The translations under genes were made by a program, and so were the position numbers. A stretch of 64,000 nucleotides of DNA, taken from positions 309,693,666 through 309,757,665 of the forward strand of contig CM057009.1 of the NCBI GenBank assembly GCA_029891345.1. Direction: 5' to 3'. Shown in pieces: positions 1-13,201 of this stretch. Every line of letters begins with the position of its first letter. The first letter of the stretch is position 1. The DNA comes from Dryococelus australis (Eukaryota; Arthropoda; Insecta; Phasmatodea; Phasmatidae). The notes below the pieces were generated by a model. The model did no database searches and was not told where the DNA came from. It saw only the letters and a program-made list of their open reading frames with translations.

Positions 1-2459
1 AGTAGTTTTTCAGTATACTTATACTGTAAAACAGTGGTTTCCAGTATAAGTTCCACTTGTTCGCATGCCAGAACCATGTCATATTTAAATCACTGTTTCA
101 ACTTTACGATTTTTGAAAATCGCTAAAATTAATTATTTATTATAATCTATCGATGTCTGTAATTTTATGAAAATTAATTTTTACGGCATGCTTTTTGTTT
201 TGCAGTGACTCAGCAATATTCTTAATTGAAAGAACTTTGTACATATATTCCATTGTTCTGAGTATAATCGCTCTTCATATGCGTGTCTGGTTTTCGAATT
301 GTAGTTTCGGTTAGTGTTTCGTTCCTCACTTATCCAATTACACAAAATGCCGCTGCACTGTCAACCTGAATGAGTGATATTACTTTCTGAAACACCAGTC
401 TGTGAATGTCTGATGAGCGGCCACCAAGTGGCGAATTAGGAAGTTGGACTGGAAATCTCCGGATGCAGCGGTGGTATTCACTGTTGCCGGAAATCAGAAT
501 TCAATGATGAAATTAAGCCATTTAAGTAATTAGTTAGCTGCTCATGATTTCCACTTTTCATTCGTGTCAGCGATTTGGATTCTGTTTAGAAGGCGATGCA
601 ATTTTCTGTATCCTTACGTCACATTATCCCACCATCGACGATAACCATACGACTATTACTACTTTTATATAAAATGTATTACTGGATCACTTATATTATT
701 TAGTGAAACTGAAAATTTAGTCCATAAAATGACTGTGATTGATGTCGTGTGAAATAGTGCTTCAGAGAAGTTTTATTCTCTGTAACACTGCATGAATCTA
801 AGCGATCACACACAAACTAATTAATTAGGACTGAGAGATTTACTGTATTTCTTCGTACATGTGTCATTAATAACATTAATGTCAGTTCACAAAATCGTAC
901 GGGTAAAAACGCAAATAAGGCGTGAATTGTATAAAATTTTATTCCAAATTGGAGGTTAAAAAAAAAAAAAATTGAATCTGAAAAATAACGATACCAAACC
1001 ACACAACACAGTCAATTTAATGTACTATATCACGGCATTATCGACCGAAAATATAACACAGTGGAAAAGACGACGCAATAAAAGAAACGTGAATGATATC
1101 TGTAAGTTTAACTGCCGTGACCAGAGTAAACAACTACTATCTGAAGTGGTGATGAAACATCTTGGTAACAGTGTTGTCTCGGGGAAACTTTAACGTGAGT
1201 TATATGAGGGAGTTTACTTATCCTTTATTTAAGCTCCGAACCAGAAAAATTGCTTTTAAAATACATACCACAAGATTAACTTATATAAAGTGAAGTAGGC
1301 AAGAAGAGATGAACGCTCAACACCAAAGTATAGTTACCAAGGCGCATTAAAATGCGGCTCAGCTTCCCAATGAAATTTGTGAACGTTGCCAAATTTAAGG
1401 TTTGTAATTTGTTCTGTTTATTTTTTTTACACCGCCGAGAAAAACACAAGCTGCAACTTAATTGCGTAAAATCAATGCGCGAGAGCAGTAGTCATACACA
1501 CTGAGTATCTTTTACAGTACAAGTGTCTAATCAAGGAATCGTAAAATAATAACTGTTTTAAATGTATTAACACACACCTGAGTCACCAATCCGTACATAT
1601 ATTGGAAAGCTAATGAATTTATGCAACTCTCTATTAGCAATATATTACGACTAAGAGGCCGTTTATTTAACTTCTCTTTTCAATAATGTTCATTAAATTC
1701 GACGCATCGCCCGTCAGGGTCCGCTATTTGAGGCTCACGACCATATGAACACTAAGTGTGGTACTTGCAAACTCGTCAGAGGACATTCGCCTCTATGTGC
1801 AGGTCGGTGAATGGGTCTTACATTCGTTCAGCGAGCAGCAACGGGTCTTCAAGAAGCTAGTCTATTGTTGTAAGGAGTGCCAACCCACATTTACGCGTGT
1901 TCCACCAGTCTGCAATATGTAAGAAACTGTTAGTAAAGTTTTTTACAAAAAAATTTTCTTGAAAGCGTTTGTTAACATTCGCTAAGTAATTTTGCTTCTA
2001 CAACTACAGCTGTAAGTAGAAACGGAAACCTCTAAACGGACCTCAAATGTTCCTTAAATGCTATTTACAAGCAGGCTCTACTGGAAAATATCAACGACTC
2101 TTTAGAGAAAATCTGTAACAAACATTTGCACGCATTAAGGCTTCCGCCTACATAGCGTTTGGACTGCGTTGCAGAGTTTTAGAAATTCACGAATTTCTGC
2201 TAAACTATTAAACATGCAGCCAACGTGCTGATGTACGGAGAGAACATACACGTCAGACGATGGCTGTTGAGTGCTTTCAAGACGTGGCGTAAATAAGAAA
2301 CACCATTTCAGGGTAGGTACTCAAAAATGCCTAAAAAAAAAAAAAAAACGACTTATTCGAAGGACTGTTTCTCAAAAATACACGCGTCAAATGCATGCAA
2401 AACTATTCTCAAGGGTCCTGCATTAAAACTTCCTACAGAATTTTAATCAGTAAAGTAAT
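1..2459. other. Non-coding AT-rich sequence
   Basis: No coding region, RNA gene or repeat with clear boundaries could be supported. Short open frames on both strands, such as those around 817-1193, have no start context, splice signals or protein-like composition. Short A-runs near 961 and 2333 are the only simple sequence noted. Confidence 0.6.
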
Positions 2460-3195
2460 AGGGCCACCGCTGAAAGTCCAATAGGTACACTCAGTGCAAC
2501 GAGAACTCTGCGCGACAGTTCAGAGCCTTGCGATTAGCGGCGATGGGGCACTTGATGGGCATGGCAGTGTCGTCCTTATTGCACCTGCGCTTCTCGGTAC
2601 CTAACGAGAAAAAAAAAGCTCTAGGTAGAGGGCAGCCTTCATTTGTCACGATTTACTCAGTCCGCACTTGTGAGGTTAAGAATGAAACTCAAAGGATTGA
2701 AAAAACTTGCGAGATTATGGCAGTGCCCGATACTGAAGACGGCCGCCATATTTTTACTATTTTCACGTTTGAAGCCCACGAGCGTGGAAGTAAATAGGAT
2801 AAAACCATAGTCCATAGTGGACCAAGGCAGATAGTAGGCAGAGCAGATAGGGAGGAGAGGGAGATGCAAATAAACGTATTTAAAAATGTCGAAAACAAAG
2901 TGGGGCTGAAGCAGAAGTAGAGCAGAGGGCGGACCACGCAGAGAGAGAGAGAGAGAGAGAGTGTGTGTGTGAGAGGGAGAGAGTGAGAGAGAAAGTGGGA
3001 GAGCCGAGAGCAGAAAGACCCTCGCCCTTGATCGTGAAGGGCGAGCTGATATTGTACTCCCGAAGGTCACACAAACCTAGCCGCAGGTTAGCCAACTATG
3101 ACACATTGCGCTGTGGTCAGTGTGAGCGGTGTAGTGGACATAGGTGCATGTGTAAGTGCGTAGCAAATAAATCAGAGAAATGCTAGTATGGCCAC
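2460..3195. other. GC-richer patch, possible promoter or 5' exon region
   Basis: This stretch is richer in G, C and CpG than its surroundings and contains a GA/GT simple repeat. An arthropod-type initiator-like TCAGT lies at 3117-3121 and a GTAAGT donor-like sequence follows about 35 bases later. The secreted-protein gene at 16.9 kb needs an upstream untranslated exon, so this is one candidate position. Overlapping open frames on both strands here come from low-complexity sequence. The assignment is speculative. Confidence 0.2.
2939..2995. repeat. GA/GT microsatellite
   Basis: About ten GA units are followed by five GT units and then imperfect GA-rich sequence. This creates the serine/leucine-rich minus-strand open frames across 2657-3095, which I do not regard as genes. 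Confidence 0.9.
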
Positions 3196-6100
3196 CGATA
3201 TGGTATCAAAACACAAGATAATCACAACCGATATGTACATTGTTAAAAAAAAAAAATCATTTCCTTCATTTTACGGTTAAGTGCTGCAAGAAATTATCCA
3301 GAGGTGTCCGTATACTCTCCGTAAAACTGCGGACACAGTGATTAAAAAAAAACCCACTTTCCTTATATTTTACAAAAATTTCCGTGAATTCACGGAACCT
3401 CTTCGTCAATTTCCTAGTCAGTTTTCTGTACTTCCCGTTTAAAATCAAAATAAATGATGGGGAAATCTCTAATTTCAGTTATGTATGTGCCCCATTGTGT
3501 AAAAAAAAATATTTAAAGAAGTTAAAATATTTTCTACTTGAGCAATATTTGAACCCGAGTCAAAAGTTCAATATCCCACGACTCCTCCCACGTACCTAAA
3601 ACTACTACAAGAATTTTGTGGTATAACTTTCGTGTTTCTAGTAGTCATCTAAGCAACTTTTCCAGTTTATATTCACTTTAGTGTACTTCAAGTGTTGGTG
3701 AATGTTACAGATGCTAGACGCTACTTTTGAATGTCTGAAAAAATAGGCCTTAGTGGCGTGTACATCCTAACTGCCGCAGAAATGATACTTTTTCTAGTCA
3801 CAGTGGCGAATAAAGTTTCCTCGTAGAATCGGCATTGTTCGTCCCCGAATATCGAAGCTATAGGAAACATGGAGACTTTCCGTATTTTGTATTTATGGAC
3901 CGAACTCCTTTTTCCCACCCTACGGATTGCATTTTCGTATGTCTACTGAACATTTCCGTAAAAAATTCCGTGAATATACAGACATTTTTAAGCGTATACT
4001 AGACGAGCTATGGATTTAAGTTGCATCCAACAACATATATGTAGTGTCTAACTTTTTTTACTGTCAGTCCCCAGAAAACTGAATTATGTTTGTTGTCTCT
4101 TAAACACCACCTCTCAAGTTCTGCAACAAAAACTTCACCCCACCAGGTAATTATTAAGGTGCTTCATATACGTACGCTCTTGCCTAATTGCAATAACTAG
4201 TTTCTCTTCGGAGCTAATGGGACATTTATGGAAGTTTGAAGTATTTCTTCCTTCCATCAATTTTTCGTTATTGACTGGATGTAATAAATATATTTCTTCA
4301 GTCGTTCGTGGGTAAGCAACAAATAGTTGAATAGTTTTGTCAAAAGTGATGATATTACTCATCGCGTGTTTAGATGTGTTAGATCTCCTTCGTTGGAAAC
4401 ACCACTCACCGGTTTGTTGCTTAATTCCAAGTGATTTCTGATATTTTTAAAACGAACGCATTTTAAAACTCAAATTTTGGGGGTGCATAGCTCACTTAAT
4501 CATTTCTTTTGGGTGATAAGATGCACATATGATTCTGTCTGATTTTTTCGTAAGGAATTGCCAGACAAAGTTTGTCCCCATGTATTAGAAACACGTGGTA
4601 TAAACCTATACTGTGTATTAATATTACGTTAGGACACGTACGGCATGCAGCATATGGCCGAATTGAAAATTACTGTACATGCGCGTAGAAAATTCTGCTT
4701 TTCGTATTTCTGAACGTGTTTAGGAGTCTTCAATACCAGCACCTAAGACTACGTAGATGTACAGATGTTCACAAGAATCACCAATAAACTCCGTAAAGTG
4801 ATTCCTAACATGATCATTGAGGAGAAATCGACACGTTGCATCTAGCTCAACTCGCTTCTTAAGATGGTACATGCCCGTAGAGGTGGGAATGAATGACAGG
4901 CTTGCGAATATCACGGGACCTAATTTACTTAAACCTCCGAAAGTACGTGTAGTGTACCAGTAAATGCGGCACCATGCACACACAACTCTGTAGGGAGGTT
5001 TCGCGCTCGACTACAATGCGACTGGGTACACCACCATTATTTTAGTAACGTTTTACTTGCATGTACCGACAGTAATTTTCTATAGATGTGTGTGTCAATT
5101 CACTGGTCACTACGCGTAATTTCAGAGGCTAAGTGATTTTTAATCCCCGTGTTATTTGCAATAAACCCTTCATTAATATCCAAATTTACGGGCGTGTACC
5201 ATCCTTAGGAAGCGATTTAAGCGAAATGCATTATAAAATTTTTTCGTAAATATGTATTATTGGAGTTTGCCTGTGATTTTGTGAACATTCTGCATGTGTT
5301 TATAACAAAATTAAAATACGTTATAGGTACATGATGTTTAGAGAAAAACAAAATAGTTATGTTACGTCTTATAACAGAAACGTAGATAAAAAAAAATTAA
5401 GCACGGTTTTTTGGTAAGCGTAAAATAGTATAACTTCTAAACTAAAACCCATTTCTCGTAGGCCATGATTCTTTACACGTAACGTTCAAGAAACGTTTTC
5501 ATGCATGTGGCGTATTTTTATCTGTTCAGATAATGAATTTCCAATAACTAATCTAAGAATGTGTTTTTACAATGATAAGACTAATGCAGCGTGATACGGT
5601 TACCACGGTGATGTAGAGCTAAGTAAGGAATTAATACGACTTGATGTGCGGCCTAAGCCTGTAGCTGCTAAAGTTAAGGGAAAGTAAAACTGCGGAATCA
5701 ATTTAGTTATATCAGTTACGTTACTATTTGTATTTATTTTTTTTCTTTACATTTAGCAATTCTTGTATATATTTTGCATGCCAGTTGCAACTACTCTGAA
5801 ATTATTCTGAAATTTAAAACCATTTCAGTGCTACTAATACATGTCTTGTCTAATTTCTAATTCTCTTTATTTTGTTGACTTATGAAGTTACCTAATAACG
5901 TATCTTTACTATTTTATGTACCTGTGCATGACAGAGCGCACTTCGCCTCCTCTCTCCTCAACCCGAGTTAAAGAAACCCTTCATTTTCTTCACTCGGACA
6001 GAATTTATCTTAAATTTAAGTTTTAATGATATTTTGCCGTTATCTCGGAATTTTTGGTTGACAGTAGTTCACTTATCAATAAAGGGAACACACTAGGACC

Positions 6101-6762
6101 AAACCGCGCAGTTCGCAACTCGTTAAAATCGCTTATGATCAAATAATTGCTTGGTGAGAGCTATAAGTTGTTTCATTCACTTTGTGCTCAACATTTTGTG
6201 TATGTTTTAATTATTTATAAAAAATTTGGGGTAGATTTGCAAACCTTTCAAACTTATTACAGAAAATTTTCTTTGTTATGTTGTTAGTTCGTATACCTTT
6301 AAAAATGTTATAGATTATACAATATTTCTATAAGTTTCTCGGCAAGAATACCTACCTCATTTGTTGTTGAAGGTACGCTGACAATTGGGTTTTAATTTCA
6401 CAAAAAAATTAATAGAAAATCTATTTACTTACTCATACATACATGCATGGTGCCTTGCTGTTTTGTGAAAAAAACGTCATCTATATTTAAGCTGTCCCAA
6501 CCGCACCACTGGCATTTTTTTCCCTCACTTGCCGTTAGTGTAGCAATCGCTTACACATTCCACCTTCTTTTTCTCCAGATAGCACGATACACGTCCTCAA
6601 CTGGCCTTAGTATATAACATGATACACACCGCTTTGTTATCTGCGTTCATATCATCATAAGTGTTTACTTAGAAGAGTTTATATACCTATTCTATTCACA
6701 GACTCCAATATTTTCGTACAATTTTCTCTCCTGCTCCGACTTTGACTTGGCAACAGAGTTAT
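3196..6762. other. Non-coding sequence, nothing recognised
   Basis: No exon, transposase fragment or structured repeat was found in about 3.6 kb. The sequence is AT-rich with scattered short A- and T-runs. The short frames present are compatible with chance. Confidence 0.55.
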
Positions 6763-6764
6763 TA

Positions 6765-7334
6765 CACTATCTACCAAAAAGTAATTGGGTACCCGTGATT
6801 ATAGGTAATTCAGTACGTCAGTTGACTTGTGTTTCACGGCATTCGGCGTAGGACCGCTGGTGTTTGTCCATGGTAGCATGAACACAGAGGCCTATTGTAA
6901 CATTGTGGATAATGAAATGCTCCCAACATTGTGGCGTTTTTACGGAATGGACACGTGTTAATTCCAGGATGACAATTCCAGGTGCAATGTTTCAAGCGGC
7001 TACTATGTAGTGGTACGCCGACAACAATGTTCGCCGATTGGACTGGCCCGCCCAGAGCCACGACCTCAACCTTATAGAACATATTTGGGACGAATTGGAT
7101 CACTGGTTAAGGGCTCATCAGGCACGGCCAAAATTCATTGCTCAACTCATGGAATGGTTGCAAGAGGAATGACGACGAATCCCCGTGGATGTCCTGCAAA
7201 CACTCGTAGAGAGCATGCCAGACAGGGTGGCTGATGTTATAGCCGCAAGAGGTGGCCCTACGAGATTCTAACGGGGTGACAACCACCGAGCAAACACTGT
7301 GGACAGGTGCCCAATTACTTTTTGGTAGATAGTG
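6765..7334 (+). mobile_element. Tc1-like DNA transposon, internally deleted copy
   Basis: The ends are inverted copies of each other: CACTATCTACCAAAAAGTAA on the left and its complement on the right. Both are flanked by TA, the standard Tc1/mariner target duplication. At 570 bp the element is far shorter than a normal Tc1 element (about 1.2-1.7 kb) and keeps mainly the C-terminal transposase region. A second copy with the same ends lies at 60644-61166. It is non-autonomous and probably mobilised in trans. Confidence 0.93.
7011..7271 (+). pseudogene. Tc1-like transposase, C-terminal fragment
   Basis: The frame reads through the signature of the last catalytic region of Tc1 transposases, DWPAQSHDLN followed by IEHIWDEL, where the E is the final residue of the DDE triad. 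It continues into the conserved tail MEWLQEE, IPVDVLQTL, IAARGGPTRF and a natural stop at 7269. One internal TGA at 7170 breaks the frame. Upstream (about 6880-7000) lie frameshifted pieces including FQDDN, which carries the second catalytic aspartate. The N-terminal DNA-binding region is absent. The family would cut and paste the element at TA sites; this copy cannot be active. Confidence 0.92.
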
Positions 7335-7501
7335 TACATCCTCGCAAACACAGTTCCTTAACCATGTCGCCCTGTTTATATGTGTAATCACATTCTGCTA
7401 TATTATTCCGGACATGTTCAGGTGAGAAATGTGTGTACAATTATTAATATTTAATGCAAATACCTACGATATTTCGTATTGGAAGGCATCTAATATATAA
7501 A

Positions 7502-7753
7502 AAATACGAAGGACAGCGCGAAATTGCGTGTCGCTTATCAGCTGAGGTGCGCAGTGTCGGTACGGGTGAGATGAAGCGGAAACGGAGCAGGGTAAATACC
7601 ATGGTCGAGGAAACAGGAGAGAACCCGCGGTCCAGTAGCAACGTACGCCATATTTCCTACGTGCGGAAATACGAGGTGAGCCCGGCAGGAATCGTGCCCG
7701 ATTTAGTCGTGATGGGAAGCGAACAGTCTGATCACTACACCTGCACGACCCTG
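7502..7753 (-). mobile_element. tRNA-derived SINE (family B)
   Basis: An exact 11-bp target duplication, CTAATATATAA, flanks the element at 7491-7501 and 7754-7764, which proves insertion. On the minus strand the head is tRNA-like: GTGTAGTGATCAGACTG resembles a polymerase III box A and GGCACGATTCC resembles box B. The body ends toward the low coordinate. The open frame 7454-8011 on the plus strand and 7464-7775 on the minus strand are products of this SINE and should not be called genes. Confidence 0.8.
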
Positions 7754-8058
7754 CTAATATATAAGGCGGTGCCACGCTTTACAGAGCTCGTTTCTGAGGG
7801 TTATCAATTCTATTTCCTACAGAAATCATTGGGAAACGAGTCTAAAGCCCGTTCGTCTGTCACGCTTTGTGTAGTTCGCATAGTTCAAGCTCGCTTTGTA
7901 GAGTACAGGCTGTCGAGAAACATATGTAACGTATTTACAAAATTAGTTACATTTTTCCTAACAAAACAATGTTGTTTTGGTTTAGACGTGTTTCTTGTAA
8001 AAAAAAATTAAAGCATACGCAAAGATAGTTATAAAAGATTCTGCCAATGCGAAACAAA

Positions 8059-8063
<5 letters not shown>

Positions 8064-8121
<58 letters not shown>
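8064..8121. repeat. (TA)n microsatellite
   Basis: About 29 uninterrupted TA units. The YIYIYI frame reported over it is an artefact. Confidence 0.97.
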
Positions 8122-8123
<2 letters not shown>

Positions 8124-9516
8124 TTTGGCTCGGCCGTATTAAATACAATTTTTTTTTATTATCCATCTTTACTGCATTGCTATAAGAACTCTATACGGGA
8201 TAATGATAACGTAAAGTCCCATACACAATTGACTGTATATAAATCTTAAATTTCAAAAGTCACGTACACATAATGCTGCTCATTACCTAACCTAACTGCT
8301 GGTAGGCAGGTCCTCTAACAAATGTGTGCATCGATGACTTGACCGTGAGAACGTGATGAGAAATAACACCTACATATTTGTTTTAAAAAGGCGTCAGTAA
8401 TGGTCTCAGTCAGGGTATTAGCGCTGCGAGTGTTGCAAACGTTTAACTTTCGTTTATCTTATGTGTGTACTTTGCTTATCTCATCTTATCACGGTGGCGT
8501 GCCTTGTCAGTCTCTTGGCATGGAATAAAAGATTAGTTACCAAACTGTCAACTATGATAAAATACCGTTCCGAATATTGTCTCTTATCATTTCGGGGAAA
8601 GGTGCATCACTCAAGTGAAGAACCGTAACGTAAATATTCGTGGAATTTGCCAATGAATTCGCGATTATGTAGGTGGTTGTTTGTGAGGGTAATCAACGAG
8701 TAATATTGTCGGTTATGAAATCACATGTCCAAAAATGCGAATCAGTCGGAGTTTAAATCAGCATGCTATACCAGTCACCATTGTCTCGCTACAAAAAAAA
8801 TAATATTTAAGATGTTATAATTATTTGCAGTTCAAAGATAATACCGAAGTCTCTGTTACACTATTTCATTTCAGTCATTCGCTGAAATAAGAGAAAAATT
8901 GTTTCCTTATATAACTCCGTTCAACTTCTAATGTGCAATTTTTACGTTAATGTGGGAAACTATTTCGAATTGTCTTGTTTCCTAGCACGTTGAGCACAGG
9001 AAATCAATACAGTATCACCCAAGCTATAAGTTTGATTATTACAAATTCTCAAACACAAATAATGCGAATACATTTTCCTATCACAGTTTGCATGCAAAAA
9101 CTTTATTGAATAATTTTTGTGTAATTTTTAAGATATTATTTGGATTTAAAATTTAACGATTACATTAGTTTGTACTATTCTAAATAAATATAACTGAAGT
9201 CGACAACATTATCTGTGTCAATTACTGATCTTCCTTGACCAGAACGGAATTCAATGTATGCTAAATTATAGTTATTAATTTATTAATGCCTACTTTTGAT
9301 TACTTACGCTTGGGGACTCAGGAAACGGCGCGGTTTTGAATTCCCATATGTAGAAAATTATATGTCTTAATTACTTGGCTACGGAGGAAGCCTTAGGAGC
9401 TCACTTATTTTTCATATTTTGTAAACATGGCCACATTCATATTTTCAATAAACAATTTCCCTTGAAATTGTATGGACGGGTAGACTGTGTACTAGAATGT
9501 GCGTGCAGCGTGTAAC

Positions 9517-9542
9517 TCTCTCTCTCCCCCCCCCCCCCCCCC
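9517..9542. repeat. TC/poly-C run
   Basis: A short TC repeat passes into 17 consecutive C residues. The length of such a run is prone to sequencing error. Confidence 0.9.
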
Positions 9543-10355
9543 GGCCGTCTTCCCGCTTCAAACAACGTAACGCTTGAAACTTAAAAATGACTTACAACAA
9601 TGTTCGTTTACGAATATTTCTTAGCCAGGAAAATTAATTTAATAATTCCCAGTTATTCGATGTTGCGAATTTCCTAGTTTCTAGGGCACTCACTCATTCT
9701 CCTATGGCAGTCGGGTCGTTTCGAATCAAACTTGTAATGCGCACCTCCGTAATGAAATTAATTAGATATTTGAAAGCAGTTATGTTCTGAGTTTGTATAA
9801 CAACATCCTCTTCATAATGACGTAATATGTCATTGTCTACATGCTAATATATAACGTATTATTTCTCATATAATACGTCGAAACTCGAAACATCGAACCC
9901 GCTTGAACCGAAACTCCGTGTCCAACGAGCATTTTCTGTGGCCCCGATCAAATTCCTTTGTAAACAATGCCAATAAAGTCCGTTTTTGCCAAACTCAAAT
10001 ATTTCTGTAGCTTCGCCGAAAATTACATGCTCCGATCATTAGACAACTAAGTATTAACAAAAAAACTATAAGTCAGCTGCACTGCCAAGCCATACGAAAT
10101 CGGTTTACATTACATTACGTAAACATGCGCATGTAATACTAATGGAATTCACAAATAAAATAAATCTTCAACACACATTGTTTCGCTCACGTCTCGCTGC
10201 CCTGCATTTAGTCCTATTTATGTAATTTACAACTTCCGAAATATCCTGTTGTTGAGTAGCGATGTCGAACTTATCTCGTACTTTGTAAAACACAAAATAA
10301 TAAATAAAAACAACAGACGTCTCAGACTATACATAGTGTATTTAGAGAATACGGG

Positions 10356-10383
10356 AAAAAAAAAAAAAAAAAAAAAAAAAAAA
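10356..10383. repeat. Poly-A run (28 nt)
   Basis: An uninterrupted A-run. No target duplication or retroposon body was identified beside it. Confidence 0.9.
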
Positions 10384-11644
10384 GTGGGAATACAGTACAT
10401 ATGTAATGTGCTGTAGAATGTTATTAGATTATCAAGAAACAATTACAATGTTTACGGTGGCAGCTATGTTGGTAACTATGAACACCGAAAACAGCGGTGC
10501 CATATTTTCGAGATATAGATTCGCGATGCGATGTTGCCAAAAACACTCGTAGCTACCGTTTTTTTTACGTGAATATTTAATCATGAAAATTACGAATGCA
10601 TTATGTATAAAACTATAACTCTAATATATATGACCGGAAAGTTCGAGAAAGGCAACGCAAAATAACGGAAACCCTATTCACTGCACTTTATCAATAACAA
10701 TATTCAAGTCGTACATGAGAAAATCATTTCGCTGCTGTAGAAGAGAAGAATATTTTACGTAGTTCGCACGGCCGCCGCCACAAGCACACATGAATAGATA
10801 CCGTTTTGTGTAGCATGTTGCCGGGGTTCCCCTTTCTCAAGTCACGTTACCATGTGTGGAATAGTAATCGCCGGACATCTATTTGTAAACAATGCAGCAT
10901 AATACAAATTTTCTGTCACAAATGTTTTGTAGTGGAGAAGTGCAGTTGGAATTTATATGTTTGTACGGAACCGCAAAATTAATAATATTTACACAGATAC
11001 AAAAATTCAGTGTGGCCTCGCCAAAAGAGGTATTTCTGAGCAAGTGATTTTAAAAGAGGTCGTTTAAATACGGGTTTTATTAATTTTGAGTGTGAGTGTA
11101 CCGGAAAAATGCTCTGCAATATTTCCATATGCATTGTTTTATTATAGTTAAAATTGACAAATACGTAACATAGTCCTATCAATATGTTCAACATAAAGTT
11201 TAATGAGGTTTTTTTTGTGACTTATATATCAAGTCCACATCTACAGAAAGTCCTCATGTATAGTTTTTTTATGTCAGTCCCCTTAAATTCGATGGATGGA
11301 GTTTCCACTATTACAAGTTTTTTATTTAAAGCCGCTATTAGGAGGCGTTTGTCTGTTTCTTATATACATATAAAGCAAAAGGGATGATTTTATCAAATGT
11401 ATGTGTTTGCATTTTTAATAGCAGTTTTTAACAACTTTTTAACTTACTACCTTCATATTGACCTCCATGGGCTCTCGATAAGGTATTACGTTCTAATCAT
11501 GGGGTTCCAAATTCAAATCATCGATAAGTTATGCACACACTCTAAATTCGAATCAGTGGATAAACCACTGATTCGCAGTAAAACTCAACTGCTCGAATCA
11601 GTAAATATGGCGCCACTTAAAATCAGTTTTGATTGTTTCAGTGA

Positions 11645-11902
11645 GTGAGTGAAGAAATTTGGGCGGCTCTTAACAGCGAGGTCTTGAGAGCCGATGAGGG
11701 TGATTGAAGTGAGTATGTAGCGGCGCCGGAATGAAGGGAGGGGCGGGGGAAGCGGGAGATCCCCGAGAAGGCCCGCCGACCAACGGCATCGTCCGGCACG
11801 ATTCTCACTTGCGGAAATCCGGTGACCAGGGCCGGGTATTGAACCTGGTTCGCCTTGGTGGGAGGCGAGCGTGCTAATCGCTCAGCCACCGTGGCCCCAT
11901 TC
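11645..11902 (-). mobile_element. tRNA-derived SINE (family A), full-length
   Basis: An exact 10-bp target duplication, GTTTCAGTGA, flanks it at 11635-11644 and 11903-11912. On the minus strand the head contains a near-perfect box A, TGGCTGAGCGATTAGCACG (11870-11888), and box B, GGTTCAATACC (11835-11845). A conserved tail follows with CTCAAGACCTCGCTGTTAAG and then TTCACTCACTC instead of poly-A. It sits inside the foldback element. Other copies lie near 29.8, 31.4, 35.4 and 50.6 kb. Confidence 0.93.
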
Positions 11903-12207
11903 GTTTCAGTGAAAAAAATTTCACGGATCGAATTAGTAACGTGAAACAATTTCACTGAGTGAATAAGTGACGGCAGACTGCAGTGGCGAATTAAATATTG
12001 TTTTTATTGAATTCAGCCAAATAAAGACGTAAAATAAACATACTAATGATAGTGTACTATTAATATAGCGCAATTTACCGTAATTCCGGGATTGAATCGC
12101 ACCCCTTTCCACTTCGCTTTTAGGCTGTTACCTTAGCATCTTCACCCCCCCCCTCTTATTTTCGATGTTTTGACGATTGACCTTGACGAAGCGCAAGTAA
12201 AACCGTC

Positions 12208-13201
12208 CTACTGACACATTCCCAGTGCGACAAGCGAACTACTGACACATTCCCAGTGCGACAAGCGAACTACTCACACATTCCCAGTGCGACAAGCGAA
12301 CTACTGACACATTCCCAGTGCGACAAGCGAACTACTGGCACATTCCCAGTGCGACAAGCGAACTACTCACACATTCCCAGTGCGACAAGCGAACTACTGG
12401 CACATTCCCAGTGCGACAAGCGAACTACTCACACATTCCCAGTGCGACAAGCGAACTACTGGCACATTCCCAGTGCGACAAGCGAACTACTGGCACATTC
12501 CCAGTGCGACAAGCGAACTACTGGCACATTCCCAGTGCGACAAGCGAACTACTGGCACATTCCCAGTGCGACAAGCGAACTACTGGCACATTCCCAGTGC
12601 GACAAGCGAACTACTGGCACATTCCCAGTGCGACAAGCGAACTACTGGCACATTCCCAGTGCGACAAGCGAACTACTGACACATTCCCAGTGCGACAAGC
12701 GAACTACTGACACATTCCCAGGGCGACAAGCGAACTACTGACACATTCCCAGTGCGACAAGCGAACTACTGGCACATTCCCAGTGCGACAAGCGAACTAC
12801 TGGCACATTCCCAGTGCGACAAGCGAACTACTGACACATTCCCAGTGCGACAAGCGAACTACTGACACATTCCCAGGGCGACAAGCGAACTACTGACACA
12901 TTCCCAGTGCGACAAGCGAACTACTGACACATTCCCAGTGCGACAAGCGAACTACTGGCACATTCCCAGTGCGACAAGCGAACTACTGGCACATTCCCAG
13001 TGCGACAAGCGAACTACTGGCACATTCCCAGTGCGACAAGCGAACTACTGGCACATTCCCAGTGCGACAAGCGAACTACTGGCACATTCCCAGGGCGACA
13101 AGCGAACTACTGACACATTCCCAGTGCGACAAGCGAACTACTGACACATTCCCAGTGCGACAAGCGAACTACTGACACATTCCCAGTGCGACAAGCGAAC
13201 T
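12208..13201. repeat. 31-bp minisatellite, about 32 copies
   Basis: The unit contains CATTCCCAGTGCGACAAGCG and repeats every 31 bp without length variation. Units differ almost only at one site (GACACA, CACACA or GGCACA) and at an occasional T-to-G in CAGTGCG; the G variant recurs at spacings of 155 and 217 bp (5 and 7 units). Such uniformity indicates recent homogenisation. Because 31 is not a multiple of 3 and no frame contains a stop, long open frames appear in all plus frames over it; these are artefacts. Its right edge runs directly into a SINE remnant. Confidence 0.98.

Larger units (their letters stand above)
7765..11536. other. Non-coding sequence with simple repeats
   Basis: About 3.8 kb with no supported gene. 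It contains a TA microsatellite, a TC/C run and an A run (listed separately). The short open frames show no protein-like conservation features. Confidence 0.55.

Noticed and set aside
2657-3095. Ser/Leu-rich minus-strand open frames
   Set aside because: Created by the GA/GT microsatellite; no signal of a real gene.
7454-8011. 185-codon open frame on the plus strand
   Set aside because: Most of its first half is the antisense of a SINE with exact target duplications; the rest has no protein features.
8287-8300. CCTAACCTAAC resembling the insect telomere repeat
   Set aside because: Only two units; far too short to mean a telomeric insertion.
12256-13175. Long repetitive open frames over the minisatellite (MRQANY... 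type)
   Set aside because: The 31-bp unit has no stop in any plus frame, so the array gives long frames automatically.
12208-13201. Resemblance to a CRISPR array
   Set aside because: Units are contiguous 31-bp tandem copies without unique spacers, and the genome is eukaryotic.
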